Assembly: GCA_937959285.1 (NCBI GenBank)
Contig: CALGAR010000025.1
Location: forward strand, 1 to 64,000
Source of the DNA: an uncultured Bryobacterales bacterium
Lineage (GTDB): Bacteria; Acidobacteriota; Terriglobia; Bryobacterales; Bryobacteraceae
DNA: 64,000 bases
Direction: 5' to 3'
Shown here: piece by piece, positions 17,207 through 26,153 of the stretch
How the letters are laid out: every line of letters begins with the position of its first letter
Numbering within the stretch: position 1 is the stretch's first letter
The notes under the pieces: model-generated
Seen by the model: the letters and a program-made list of their open reading frames with translations, nothing else
Told to the model about the DNA's origin: nothing
Database searches by the model: none
Position numbers and translations under genes: made by a program

Positions 17207-17803
17207 ATGAAACGTATCGCTAAATATTCATTGATCGCCGTGGCCTTCAGTACGCTGTCGGCTGTCGGTTTTGCCCAGGTGGCCGAGATTGGCCTGCACG
17301 CGGGCGCGTCCCGTATTAGCAATAGCGAGATCGGAGTCCTGTCGTCGGGAGGCACGGACTTTCCCGTAACGCTGGACGACGGCTGGCGTCTCGGTTTTCG
17401 ACTCACCATCAACAACTGGCGCTTCTTCGGCAACGAATTCGGGTATGCCTATAACCGGACACAGCTGAAGATCGGCGGAGAAGGGGATGGCATGGCCATC
17501 CACCAGGGTTTTTACAACTTCCTTGGCTACGCCCTGCCGGAAGGCTCTGTGATCCGGCCTTTTGCAACGGTGGGAGTTCACTTTTCGAACTATACTCCTC
17601 CTGGAAGCTCTGCGGCTTCAGGAGGGGGAGACAATAAGTTCGGGTTTAACTACGGCGGCGGGTTGAAGGTGAGAATTAGTCCGCTCTTCTTGCTGCGGTT
17701 CGATGTGCGCCAGTATCAGAACGGCAAACCCTTTGACCTTCCATCCGCGGATGGCTTGCTCCGCCAGACAGAGATTTCCGCAGGTTTCTCCCTCGCGCTT
17801 TAG
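17207..17803 (+). CDS. Outer-membrane beta-barrel protein
   Basis: A 198-aa protein with a signal peptide (MKRIAKYSLIAVAFSTLSAVGFA) followed by alternating hydrophobic/polar strands with many aromatic and Gly residues (FGYAYNRTQLKIGG, KFGFNYGGGLKVRI) and a terminal strand QTEISAGFSLAL. This fits a small eight-stranded porin/OmpW-like barrel. Function unspecified; proximity to lut genes does not prove a link. Confidence 0.75.
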   Translation: MKRIAKYSLIAVAFSTLSAVGFAQVAEIGLHAGASRISNSEIGVLSSGGTDFPVTLDDGWRLGFRLTINNWRFFGNEFGYAYNRTQLKIGGEGDGMAIHQGFYNFLGYALPEGSVIRPFATVGVHFSNYTPPGSSAASGGGDNKFGFNYGGGLKVRISPLFLLRFDVRQYQNGKPFDLPSADGLLRQTEISAGFSLAL

Positions 17804-17846
17804 TCTGGCTCCCTGGATTTCCGCCTTTGGAGCGGCGCGGTGAACC

Positions 17847-19562
17847 TCACTGCGCCGCGATCGGCGGAACTGTCACACTCACCGCCGCTCCCTGATCGAG
17901 TTTCACCGTGAGAGCGTTGCCTTCGTAGGGCTTCCGGAATTCGGGGTCGAAATACGAACCCGGCTCGACATCCTCCCAGGCGAATAGTTTGTACTCCCCA
18001 GGTGCTAAGCCGCGCACGGTAAATGAACCGTTTTGGTCGGTCGTTGTCGTACGGAGGTTCGCCGTCAGCGCGCCCTTCGTCCCGCCGGGCACGAGCACGA
18101 CCGTGGCTCCCGAAACTGCTCCATCGGAGCCCTGAATCGTTCCGCTCAATTGCGCCGGCTTCAGGCTGACCACGATTTCAAGACTCGCGGCGGTGCCCGA
18201 CGAAAGATCGATGGTGCGGTCCGGAGACTCATATCCGCCGACCTTCACCGACTTGATGTAGCTGTCTTGTGGCATGCCGGTAGCGGTTAAGGAGTACTTT
18301 CCCGGTGAAATTCCTGCGATGCTGATGCTGCCGTCTTGCTTTACCTCACCGCTGGGCGGGGGCGCGAACAGGATTTGTTCAGCGGGCACCAGGCGAAGCC
18401 GTACTCGAGAGTAGTCAAAGTCTTTCGCTTCCCCGTCGACAACCCGGAGGCTGCCCGTAAGGGTGATTCCTGCGCCCAGCGTCAGCACAACCCCGTCGAC
18501 GTCTCCATCCGTCACCTCGACCTTCTGGCGGTGGGAAAGCGGCATGCCTCCCTGCTGCCTTTCCCGGAGTTGGGCCACGACTGTGTAGGAGCCCGACGGA
18601 ACACCGTAAATCTCGAACTTGCCATCCGATTCTACCGTTGCAGGCGTGGCGCCGGGTCCCATCATCGGGTCGTTATCGCCGGAGGGTACAGCCAGGACCA
18701 ATGCGCGAGTGGCAGGTTGTCCCGACGGATCAAGCACCTGGCCTCGAATCCGATAAACGCGCGTCTTTTGCAGCCTCATGTCGAGGCCGGCAACTTCCGC
18801 TCCGGGCGCCACCTCGATGAGCGAAGCCTGGCTCGGATCGGTCACGGACGGATAGAAGACACGAGCGTAAGCTGTCTCCGCAGAAACTCCTGAGGACGAG
18901 GGCCGAACTCGCCCGGTCCACCTTATCCTGCGTGTGGGGGCCGCCGACAGGAGGTATTGCCCAGGTGAAATGTTGGCAATCCGGAATTCGCCGAGGTCGT
19001 TTGTCTGCCCCTGGCCTGCGGGAATCCAGCGAAGCCGGTTTCCAACGTACCTCTTCTGAAGTACCTGTACCGCTGCCCCTTGAACAGGCTCACCCTCCTC
19101 GTCTGTCAGCCGCCCGGCTAAAACGGCCTGGGGCATCAGCTTCAGCAACAAGCCTGTCATCTCCCCACCCGCGGAAACGTTGATCACCGTGCCCGGCTGG
19201 CCGGCTCTGCGAGCGCCGTAGATCCCGCGAACAAAACCGTTGCGCTCCGCCGAAAGAAAGTAATCCCCGGGTTCAATATCCCGGATTACAAACTTGCCCT
19301 CCGCGTCGGTGACTGCGGTCAAGGACTGGTTTTGAGGGAAAGGCGCGGGAAGTGGTCCCATCATTCCACGCAGCTCACCGCGGCGCCTGGTTAGGGAAAC
19401 TTCCGCTCGTCGAACGGGTTCGCTCGTCAGCGCATGGACGACCTGACCATGCAACGTCCCCTTTTTCGGCGCCTCGGCCGGCTGCTGTGCTGTCACGAAG
19501 TACGCAGTTTGCAACAGCAACGGGACAACGGCGATTCCTACACGGCAGAGCATTTGCTTCAC
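17847..19562 (-). CDS. Secreted carboxypeptidase-regulatory-like repeat protein
   Basis: This 571-aa exported protein (MKQMLCRVGIAVVPLLLQTA.. signal) is built from several carboxypeptidase-regulatory-like or SpaA-like beta-sandwich modules, recognisable by repeated patterns such as LHGQVVHALTSEPVRRAEVS, FVIRDIEPGDYFLSAE, FRIANISPGQYLLSA and FTVRGLAPGEYKLFAW. Such proteins are abundant in Solibacteres; the modules are thought to act in cell-surface adhesion or folding, and no enzyme domain is visible. It lies between the lut region and smc on the opposite strand to lut. Confidence 0.8.
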   Translation of the reverse strand: MKQMLCRVGIAVVPLLLQTAYFVTAQQPAEAPKKGTLHGQVVHALTSEPVRRAEVSLTRRRGELRGMMGPLPAPFPQNQSLTAVTDAEGKFVIRDIEPGDYFLSAERNGFVRGIYGARRAGQPGTVINVSAGGEMTGLLLKLMPQAVLAGRLTDEEGEPVQGAAVQVLQKRYVGNRLRWIPAGQGQTNDLGEFRIANISPGQYLLSAAPTRRIRWTGRVRPSSSGVSAETAYARVFYPSVTDPSQASLIEVAPGAEVAGLDMRLQKTRVYRIRGQVLDPSGQPATRALVLAVPSGDNDPMMGPGATPATVESDGKFEIYGVPSGSYTVVAQLRERQQGGMPLSHRQKVEVTDGDVDGVVLTLGAGITLTGSLRVVDGEAKDFDYSRVRLRLVPAEQILFAPPPSGEVKQDGSISIAGISPGKYSLTATGMPQDSYIKSVKVGGYESPDRTIDLSSGTAASLEIVVSLKPAQLSGTIQGSDGAVSGATVVLVPGGTKGALTANLRTTTTDQNGSFTVRGLAPGEYKLFAWEDVEPGSYFDPEFRKPYEGNALTVKLDQGAAVSVTVPPIAAQ

Positions 19563-19702
19563 GTTCCGGCAACTCCCATCGTATGAGACGTTGAAACAAA
19601 GCGCGGGAGTTACCCGCGGTGGGCAGGCGAAATGCGAGGCAGAGCCGCTTGCAGCAGCCGGCGAAGATTACGGAAGGCGCTACAAGCGGCCCAGAGCGGA
19701 GC

Positions 19703-22700
19703 TCAAGCAGTTGCCGCCATTTGCGGTGCGGACTGTTGAGGGGGCGGCGGAGACTGAAAGCGTACGCTTACCAGTTTCGAAACGCCCGGCTCCTGCATGG
19801 TGACGCCATACATCGCCTGCGCGGCTTCCATCGTCCTCTTGGCGTGTGTAATGACGATGAACTGCGTCTGGGACGACATTTCCTTTAGCAGACGAGTCAG
19901 ACGCTCGATGTTGGGCTCATCGAGCGGCGCATCCACCTCATCGAGAATGCAGAATGGGCTTGGCTGGTACTTGAAGATCGCCATGAGCAGAGCCACGGCG
20001 GTCAATGCCTTTTCTCCGCCGGAGAGCAGCAGAACATTCTGCAGCTTCTTTCCGGGAGGGGAAGCCACGATATCGATGCCCGAATCGCCGCTCTCCGAAT
20101 CTGTGAGGCGCATCTCGCCAAGCCCTCCGCCAAACAGTGTCCGGAACATCTGGCGGAAGTTCTCGTTAATCGCTGCGAACGCCTCCGAGAACCGCTTGCG
20201 GGACTCGGTATCGATCTCCTGAATGGCCTTCTCGGTATCGCGGATCGAATCCAGCAGATCCTGCCGCTGGGCATTTAGGAAGTCGTAGCGCTGCTGCGCT
20301 TCCTGGAACTCTTCGAGTGCCTGTGGATTCACCGGACCGAGAGCTTCGATGCGCGACCGCACCTCCTGACAGCGCTTCTCAGCCTCGGCGAGAGCCTCAT
20401 CGTCGAGAACTGTCTCTTCTCCGGCCGCAAGCTCTTCGAGCGAGGCATTCAGATCCTTGCGGGCAGTCTCATCCAGGAACTTCAACTCGCTCTGCAGGCG
20501 CACAAGCGACAGCTCCACCTGCGACCGCTTCTCTTGGGCCTCCTGCGCGGCGGTACGCATCTGCTTCAAAGCTTCGTCGAGCGACATCAAAGCAGACCGC
20601 GCGCTTCCTTCCTGCGCCGCCATCCGGTTGACGTTCTGGTCAAGCTGAAGGATCTGTTCAGAAAGCACGTTCGAGCGCTGTTCGAGCTCGACGTTGTCGG
20701 TAAGAAGCCTTGCGCGCTCGGCTCCCATCCGCTCCATGGCAGCAGCGATCTCCTGCTTCCGCTTGGCCACTTCGCGCAGTTGCTGCTCAAGGCGGGCACG
20801 GGCGTTCTGCTCCGCGCGGCGCCGCTCTTCGAAGCCGGCCAGGTCTACCCGCAGCGCCGAGTGCTCCTCGCTGATCCGCGCCGCTTCGGCCTGCAACTCG
20901 CTCACTTCCTTCCGTACCGCTTCAAGCGATTGTTCCTGTTCCGCTCTGGCTCTCTCTTTCTCTTCGACAAGGAGGCTGGTTTCGGTTCGCTTTTGGCGGG
21001 ACCGTTCCATTTCGCGCTCCAGCCGCTGGAGTTCCAGGCGAGCGACTGAAAGCCGCTGGTTGTTCCGTGCGGCCTCCTCCGAGAGCTTCCGCATCTCATG
21101 GTCCAGCGCGACCGCTTCCTTCTCCTGCGATTGCTGCTGTACCCGGAGCACTTCCAGCTCCTCGCTCAAGGCTGCGATTTCACGCTCAAGCTCTTCGAGC
21201 AGATCGATCTTCCGGTTCAGCGCATCCGTTTTGTTCTTGAGATGCTGCGTCAGCTCGCGCAATTCACGCTTCAGCGCAAGGGGGCCGGCGCCCGTTTTCT
21301 TCCCGCCACTCACGGCCCGGCCGTGATAGCAAACGCCATCGGGCAGAAGAAAGTACAGGTCGGGATATTGGGCGGCCAATTTCCGCGCCGTTTCTCTTTC
21401 CTCGACAAGGAAACAGCGCGCGAGACGCGGCAGAATCTGCGCCGGAGCATTGGTGAGGCCGTTCGTCAGCCGGAGGACATCGCTCAACCGCGACACGACA
21501 CCGGTCTCCGGTCCGATGGCCGGCTCCGCTGTTGCGGCGCTTCCTGCGGACGCCGCTTCGCCCTCCGGTCCGGGTTCCACTAGAAATGTGGCACGGCCAT
21601 CAAGGTCGCTCCGCAGCAGGTCAATACCGCGCTCAGCCTGAGCCCAGTCCTTCACGACAACGTACTCGAGCTCGTCGTGCAGAAACTCTTCCGTCGCTTT
21701 TTCAAACGGGGTATCGCCGGCTTCGACAAAGTCCGCCAGAACACCGACAGGCCGCAGATCCTGGGCGCGCCCCTTCTCGATCGCCGTGAAGAGGCGCTTG
21801 ACCGACTCCGTAGTATAGGAGCGGTGGGAAATAATCTCTTCGAGCGAATCCTTGCGCGCTTTCAGACGGGAGACTTCGCCGCGCAGCTGCTCGACCTCCC
21901 GGCGCGTCTCCACCGCCTTCGTCTTGCGTACCGATAATTCCTCTTCAACGCCCTTGCGGCGCTCCGACAGCGACTCAAGCTGCATCTGACGCGACGTCAG
22001 CTTTTCCGAGATCTCCGTGCGAGCCTTTTCTACGCGCTCAAGCTCCGCCTGCGCGGTTTCCTCCTCGCGCTTCACCCGAGCGGTTTCGCGATCCAAGGAC
22101 GCCAGATACGCATCCACCTGGGTGAGCTGATTCTTCAACGCCGAAGCTTCGCCGAGCAGCCGGAGCACCTGCTGGCGGGCTGCTTCCGTGCCGCGCTCGC
22201 GTTCGCGGAGGCGGTTCTGAAGGACTTCGCGCTCTTCGTTCTTCGCTGCAAGCTTGCGCCGTGCCTCCTCGGTCTGTAACTCCAGCTCTTGAAGCCGCTG
22301 ACCATGAGCTTCGAGCTCGAGGGTCATCTGCTCGCGCCGCCGCTCGAGCTCCTGCGTTTCGCCCGCGCCTTGCTCGAGACGCTGTTCGAGAGATGCTACC
22401 TGCCGCGACTGCGACTCCAAACGGCCTTTCGTACGCTCAGCCTCCACGCGCAACTCCGCCAGCTTCCGCCTCTCTTCGGTCAGCTCGGCTTCCGTGCGGT
22501 AGGCTTGCTCCTGCAGCTTGGCCTGTTCCTCCTCTTTTGCGGCCACCTCGGCCGAGAGCTTCTGCAGGTTCGAGGTCGCCAGATTGAGTTCAATCGCTGT
22601 CTTAGCCGCTTCGCGCTCCAGAATCCGAAACCGGCCGGTCAGCGCGCGCCGGAGCTGCGTGGTGAGTTCCGCCTTCAGCTCTTCGTAGCGTTTGGCCTTT

Positions 22701-23365
22701 GCAGCCTGCCGCTTCAATGAGTTCACTTGGCGGCTGACTTCTTCGAGGATGTCGAAGACGCGCGTCAGGTTCTGCTTGGCGCCTTCCAGCTTGGCTTCCG
22801 CCAGGCGGCGTTTGGTCTTGAACCGGGTGATGCCGGCCGCCTCTTCGATGACAGCCCTGCGATCCTGAGGCTTCGAGCTAAGAATCTGCCCGATGCGGCC
22901 TTGCTCGATGATCGCGTAGGATTCCGGGCCGAGCCCGGTGCCCATGAAGATGTCCTGGATATCGCGCAGGCGGGCCTGCTTGCCATCGATGAGGTATTCG
23001 CTCTCGCCGGAACGGAACAGCCGACGCGTGATCGTGATTTCACGAGGCTTGGTTTTGCCGTTTCCGTTGCTCTCCCCGTCTGTCGCCTCCTGCGCCTCCG
23101 GATCCATCAGCGTCATGGTGACCGAGGCAAGGCTCAGGGGCTTTCGGTCGCGCGTGCCGGCGAAGATCACATCTTCCATCCTGGCTCCGCGCAGGCTCTT
23201 GGCAGACTGCTCCCCGAGGACCCAGCTAATTGCGTCACTCAGGTTCGACTTGCCGCAGCCGTTCGGCCCGACAATTGCAGCAATCCCGTGACCGGCAAAC
23301 CGCATTTCGGTCTTGTCACAGAATGACTTAAACCCCTGAATCTCAACGCGCTTGAGTCTGAGCAA
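19703..23365 (-). CDS. smc: Chromosome segregation protein SMC
   Basis: The 1220-aa product has the full SMC architecture: Walker A GPNGCGKS at residues 33-40, a long coiled coil, a hinge at about 520-690 (VGVLADFVEAGDTPFEKATE ... YHGRAVSGGKKTGAGPLALK), the second coiled coil, the ABC signature LSGGEKALTAVALL and Walker B FCILDEVDAPLDEPN. It condenses and segregates the chromosome together with ScpA/ScpB, which are not in this window. TTG 23365 is the probable start, with AAGGGA about 7 nt upstream. A 32-codon ORF with its own Shine-Dalgarno overlaps this start. Confidence 0.96.
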   Translation of the reverse strand: MLRLKRVEIQGFKSFCDKTEMRFAGHGIAAIVGPNGCGKSNLSDAISWVLGEQSAKSLRGARMEDVIFAGTRDRKPLSLASVTMTLMDPEAQEATDGESNGNGKTKPREITITRRLFRSGESEYLIDGKQARLRDIQDIFMGTGLGPESYAIIEQGRIGQILSSKPQDRRAVIEEAAGITRFKTKRRLAEAKLEGAKQNLTRVFDILEEVSRQVNSLKRQAAKAKRYEELKAELTTQLRRALTGRFRILEREAAKTAIELNLATSNLQKLSAEVAAKEEEQAKLQEQAYRTEAELTEERRKLAELRVEAERTKGRLESQSRQVASLEQRLEQGAGETQELERRREQMTLELEAHGQRLQELELQTEEARRKLAAKNEEREVLQNRLRERERGTEAARQQVLRLLGEASALKNQLTQVDAYLASLDRETARVKREEETAQAELERVEKARTEISEKLTSRQMQLESLSERRKGVEEELSVRKTKAVETRREVEQLRGEVSRLKARKDSLEEIISHRSYTTESVKRLFTAIEKGRAQDLRPVGVLADFVEAGDTPFEKATEEFLHDELEYVVVKDWAQAERGIDLLRSDLDGRATFLVEPGPEGEAASAGSAATAEPAIGPETGVVSRLSDVLRLTNGLTNAPAQILPRLARCFLVEERETARKLAAQYPDLYFLLPDGVCYHGRAVSGGKKTGAGPLALKRELRELTQHLKNKTDALNRKIDLLEELEREIAALSEELEVLRVQQQSQEKEAVALDHEMRKLSEEAARNNQRLSVARLELQRLEREMERSRQKRTETSLLVEEKERARAEQEQSLEAVRKEVSELQAEAARISEEHSALRVDLAGFEERRRAEQNARARLEQQLREVAKRKQEIAAAMERMGAERARLLTDNVELEQRSNVLSEQILQLDQNVNRMAAQEGSARSALMSLDEALKQMRTAAQEAQEKRSQVELSLVRLQSELKFLDETARKDLNASLEELAAGEETVLDDEALAEAEKRCQEVRSRIEALGPVNPQALEEFQEAQQRYDFLNAQRQDLLDSIRDTEKAIQEIDTESRKRFSEAFAAINENFRQMFRTLFGGGLGEMRLTDSESGDSGIDIVASPPGKKLQNVLLLSGGEKALTAVALLMAIFKYQPSPFCILDEVDAPLDEPNIERLTRLLKEMSSQTQFIVITHAKRTMEAAQAMYGVTMQEPGVSKLVSVRFQSPPPPQQSAPQMAATA

Positions 23366-23441
23366 TGGCGTTTCCCTTCAAGAACATAAACTTCGGATTT
23401 CCGAGAACCGGAAGGGCTCTCGACTCGGGGGATGCCTTCAT
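23343..23441 (-). CDS. Possible short leader ORF overlapping the smc start
   Basis: On the minus strand a 32-codon ORF starts at ATG 23441 with GGGAGG about 8 nt upstream and ends TGA at 23343-23345, about 20 nt inside smc. The peptide begins MKASPESRALPVLGNPKF. The strong Shine-Dalgarno and overlap suggest possible translational coupling to the weaker TTG start of smc. No homology is known to me, so it could be fortuitous. Confidence 0.3.
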   Translation of the reverse strand: MKASPESRALPVLGNPKFMFLKGNAIAQTQAR

Positions 23442-23580
23442 GGTAAACGCCTCCCGGCGAAAAGTAAAGGAGGTGCTGCACGCAATATTGTGCCCAGTTC
23501 TGCGATGCACCTATATATAGTAGCTTGTGGGCTCGGCTCCGCAAAGACGTCTGTTTTGAACGGGAGCGCTTAGGAGGGCG

Positions 23581-25485
23581 TCACCGCCTCTTCCACTCGA
23601 TCCGGATCGTGTAACGATTGACGCCTGGCGCCGGATCTTCCACTCGGATTCGGACCGAGTTGTGATTCGCATCTGACGGCTGCTCTACGATCGAGACAGA
23701 CCCTGGTCCGCCCAGCTTCTCGATCTTGACCTCCAAAGGCCCGAACTCCGGAAGCGGATGCGAGAGAACCAGCGATGCGTCTTGCACTGGTGCTCCGGCG
23801 AGCACATCAAAACGCGCTTCCTGGCCGCTAAGCACGATGTCGAGCCGCTCGTCCACCAGGAGCGTCAGAACGCCTTCTCCCTCGGCCGCGTCTGGTTCCG
23901 GAGTCAATAGCTGGTCCGCTGCTGGAGAGGCTGCGCTCTCCGAAACAGACCGTTGTGTAAGGGCAGGTGCTGCCTGGTCGGCAGTCTGGACAGGTGTGGC
24001 GGTGGTTATGGGACTGGATGGCATTTCCCCGATTCCAAGGTAGGGGTTGAAGACGTAGTCGGTGGAGAAGAGGTTGGGGTTAGGCATCCGAAGCCCGACA
24101 GAAATGGCGTAGGCCGGATCGAGCCCCCACTGTCCGACATTGAGGACTTTGCGGCGCAGCGTCAGCGTGTCGTGCCAGCCCCAGAACGGTTTGGCCGAAT
24201 TGCTCGCGTGCTTCCGTCCAAGAAAGCTACGGCCGATGGCATCGAAGGGAACTCCCGGCCGTCCTCCGAAGGGCCGGTAGACGAAGAATTGATCAAAGGT
24301 CCGCTCCTTCCATCCGGCGTTGCGATTGGCCTTGGTCCACCAATGATCGTAGATGGAGAGCAGCTCGTAGCCGACGTTGCGGTCGTTGGGATGCCTCGGT
24401 CTTTCTGCACGGCCTTTATAGGTATAGGTGACGCCGGTTCCGCCGGGAAAGGCCATCTGGCCGAGCTGGAAGCGATCCGGCTTGCTCGCGCTGCCGTAGA
24501 TCCCATGGCCGCCGGATTCAACAAATACCACCGGTCTCCCCTCGTGCAGTTCCACCACTCCGTCAATGTCGTGAATGCCGCCGGCGATTCTGTCATCGGC
24601 GACGTAGGTGTAGACGTTGTTGTGGGCGAGAGTCTCCATCACCTGCAGCCGCCCGAACTCTGTGCCATCCTTGGCGACGGTCAGAATCAGTCCTTCGTTG
24701 TCGTTTTCGTGGCAGGAGCCCGCGACGCACTTGTCGGAGTAGTCTCTCGGGTGGAAGAGGTTGTAGATGATGAACCAGTGAGACTTTGTCTCCATGACGG
24801 CAAAGTAGACATAGGCCTGGGAACTGCCGCTCTCGAGATTGTCCCAATTGTTGTCGCCCTGCCAGTCGCCGTCGTAATCGAAGCGGGCCAGGTAGTCGGC
24901 TTTGGGCTCGAACCACGTCTCCTGCGCGATGAACGGTGCGTAGTGCTCGGCGAGCGGCCGGTAGGGATGCCGCGACGAGCCTTCTGTAGGGAAAGCATAG
25001 GCCTCGGGCTTCCGGCGTGGCGGAGCGGTGGGATCGACGGTGATGGTAGCCTCGGCGTTGACGCCTTCAAGCAGCGCCCGCACGGTGTACTTCCCGGGCT
25101 TCTCCGGCGCGGTGTAGAGGACGGCGTCTTGCAGCACAAAGTCTCCGACGACCGCCTTGAATATGCGGCCCACTGCTGAGTCGGACTCTTCGACAAACGG
25201 CTCGGTATCCGTTCCCTGGTATTTAAACGGCTTCGAAATCCACCCCCCGCCCGGCTCTACGACCTCTACTAGCGCGCCAGCCACGCGGAGTCGCCCTGAC
25301 CGCCGCGTGCCGCCCTCTACGACGTCGCCGTAAACCTTGACCTGCAAGACAATGCTTTCGAGCGGGCGGACGCGGGCCTCCTTGGGATCCGTTTCGATCC
25401 TTAGACTCCGGATTGTTTGCGACGGTGCCGGTATGGAAGCCAGCAGGATGGCAAGAGTTGCAGCGAAGAGGGGCACTGCGACCAT
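23581..25485 (-). CDS. Large secreted protein with Vps62-like region
   Basis: A 634-aa protein with signal peptide (MVAVPLFAATLAILLASIPAPSQ), an N-terminal beta-rich region (SLRIETDPKEARVRPLESIV, GKYTVRALLEGVNAEATITV) that may be Ig-like, and a central block reading HWFIIYNLFHPRDYSD, CHENDNEGLILTV and VFVESGGHGIYG. That HWFI.Y..FHP.D .. HENDNEG pattern resembles the Vps62/DUF946-like fold seen in fungi, plants and some bacteria. The C-terminal region is Ser/Thr/Pro-rich, then beta-rich (DERLDIVLSGQEARFDVLAG). Function unknown. Confidence 0.65.
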   Translation of the reverse strand: MVAVPLFAATLAILLASIPAPSQTIRSLRIETDPKEARVRPLESIVLQVKVYGDVVEGGTRRSGRLRVAGALVEVVEPGGGWISKPFKYQGTDTEPFVEESDSAVGRIFKAVVGDFVLQDAVLYTAPEKPGKYTVRALLEGVNAEATITVDPTAPPRRKPEAYAFPTEGSSRHPYRPLAEHYAPFIAQETWFEPKADYLARFDYDGDWQGDNNWDNLESGSSQAYVYFAVMETKSHWFIIYNLFHPRDYSDKCVAGSCHENDNEGLILTVAKDGTEFGRLQVMETLAHNNVYTYVADDRIAGGIHDIDGVVELHEGRPVVFVESGGHGIYGSASKPDRFQLGQMAFPGGTGVTYTYKGRAERPRHPNDRNVGYELLSIYDHWWTKANRNAGWKERTFDQFFVYRPFGGRPGVPFDAIGRSFLGRKHASNSAKPFWGWHDTLTLRRKVLNVGQWGLDPAYAISVGLRMPNPNLFSTDYVFNPYLGIGEMPSSPITTATPVQTADQAAPALTQRSVSESAASPAADQLLTPEPDAAEGEGVLTLLVDERLDIVLSGQEARFDVLAGAPVQDASLVLSHPLPEFGPLEVKIEKLGGPGSVSIVEQPSDANHNSVRIRVEDPAPGVNRYTIRIEWKRR

Positions 25486-25632
25486 CGATGCGTTTGCCTG
25501 TTCGCCGCGAGATACAGGGCGGAATACAGGGATGATGCGGAACCTCCTTCAGTGTTTTTCATCATAACGTCCGGGGCGGCATCCTCACACCTGGAAAGGG
25601 CTTGGAGATAGAATCGAGGGATTCGAAAACCT

Positions 25633-26055
25633 ATGAGAACACTTGTCGCATTCGGCGCCGCGGCAGTCATTTTCGCCGCAGGATACTGGCTCGGATCGGA
25701 GCGCACAGCGCAAGCGGCCGCGACCCAGGTCTACGAGCTGAGAACCTACACGACCTACGACGGAAAGCTGGACGCTCTGAACGCCCGTTTCCGTAACCAC
25801 ACGACCCGCCTTTTCGAGAAGCACGGCATGAAGAACGTCGGCTATTGGGTGCCGGTAGAAGGGCCGCAGTCAAAGAAGACGCTAATCTACGTCCTGGCTC
25901 ATAAGGACATGGAGAGCGCCAAGCGTTCCTGGGAGGCCTTCCGGACAGATCCCGAGTGGGTGAAAGTCAAGGACGAGTCAGAGAAGAACGGCAAGATTGT
26001 GGAGAAGGTGGACTCGGTCTACATGAGGCCGACGGACTATTCGAAGCTGCGGTAA
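25633..26055 (+). CDS. NIPSNAP family protein
   Basis: The 140-aa product has a hydrophobic N-terminal signal or anchor (MRTLVAFGAAAVIFAAGYWL) and one NIPSNAP ferredoxin-like domain: YELRTYTTYDGKLDALNARF, LFEKHGMKNVGYWVP and WEAFRTDPEWVKVKDESE are typical. NIPSNAP proteins have no settled biochemical role in bacteria. It diverges from the Vps62-like gene and precedes a GH15 gene. Confidence 0.9.
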   Translation: MRTLVAFGAAAVIFAAGYWLGSERTAQAAATQVYELRTYTTYDGKLDALNARFRNHTTRLFEKHGMKNVGYWVPVEGPQSKKTLIYVLAHKDMESAKRSWEAFRTDPEWVKVKDESEKNGKIVEKVDSVYMRPTDYSKLR

Positions 26056-26153
26056 AGAGATCGCCGCGCTTCAAGAGCTTGCCGCGGCAGCGGGGCAGCG
26101 GCCGATCCGCGCTTTGAGCCAAACTTGCGGCGCGGACATGTCGTCAGCCAAGA

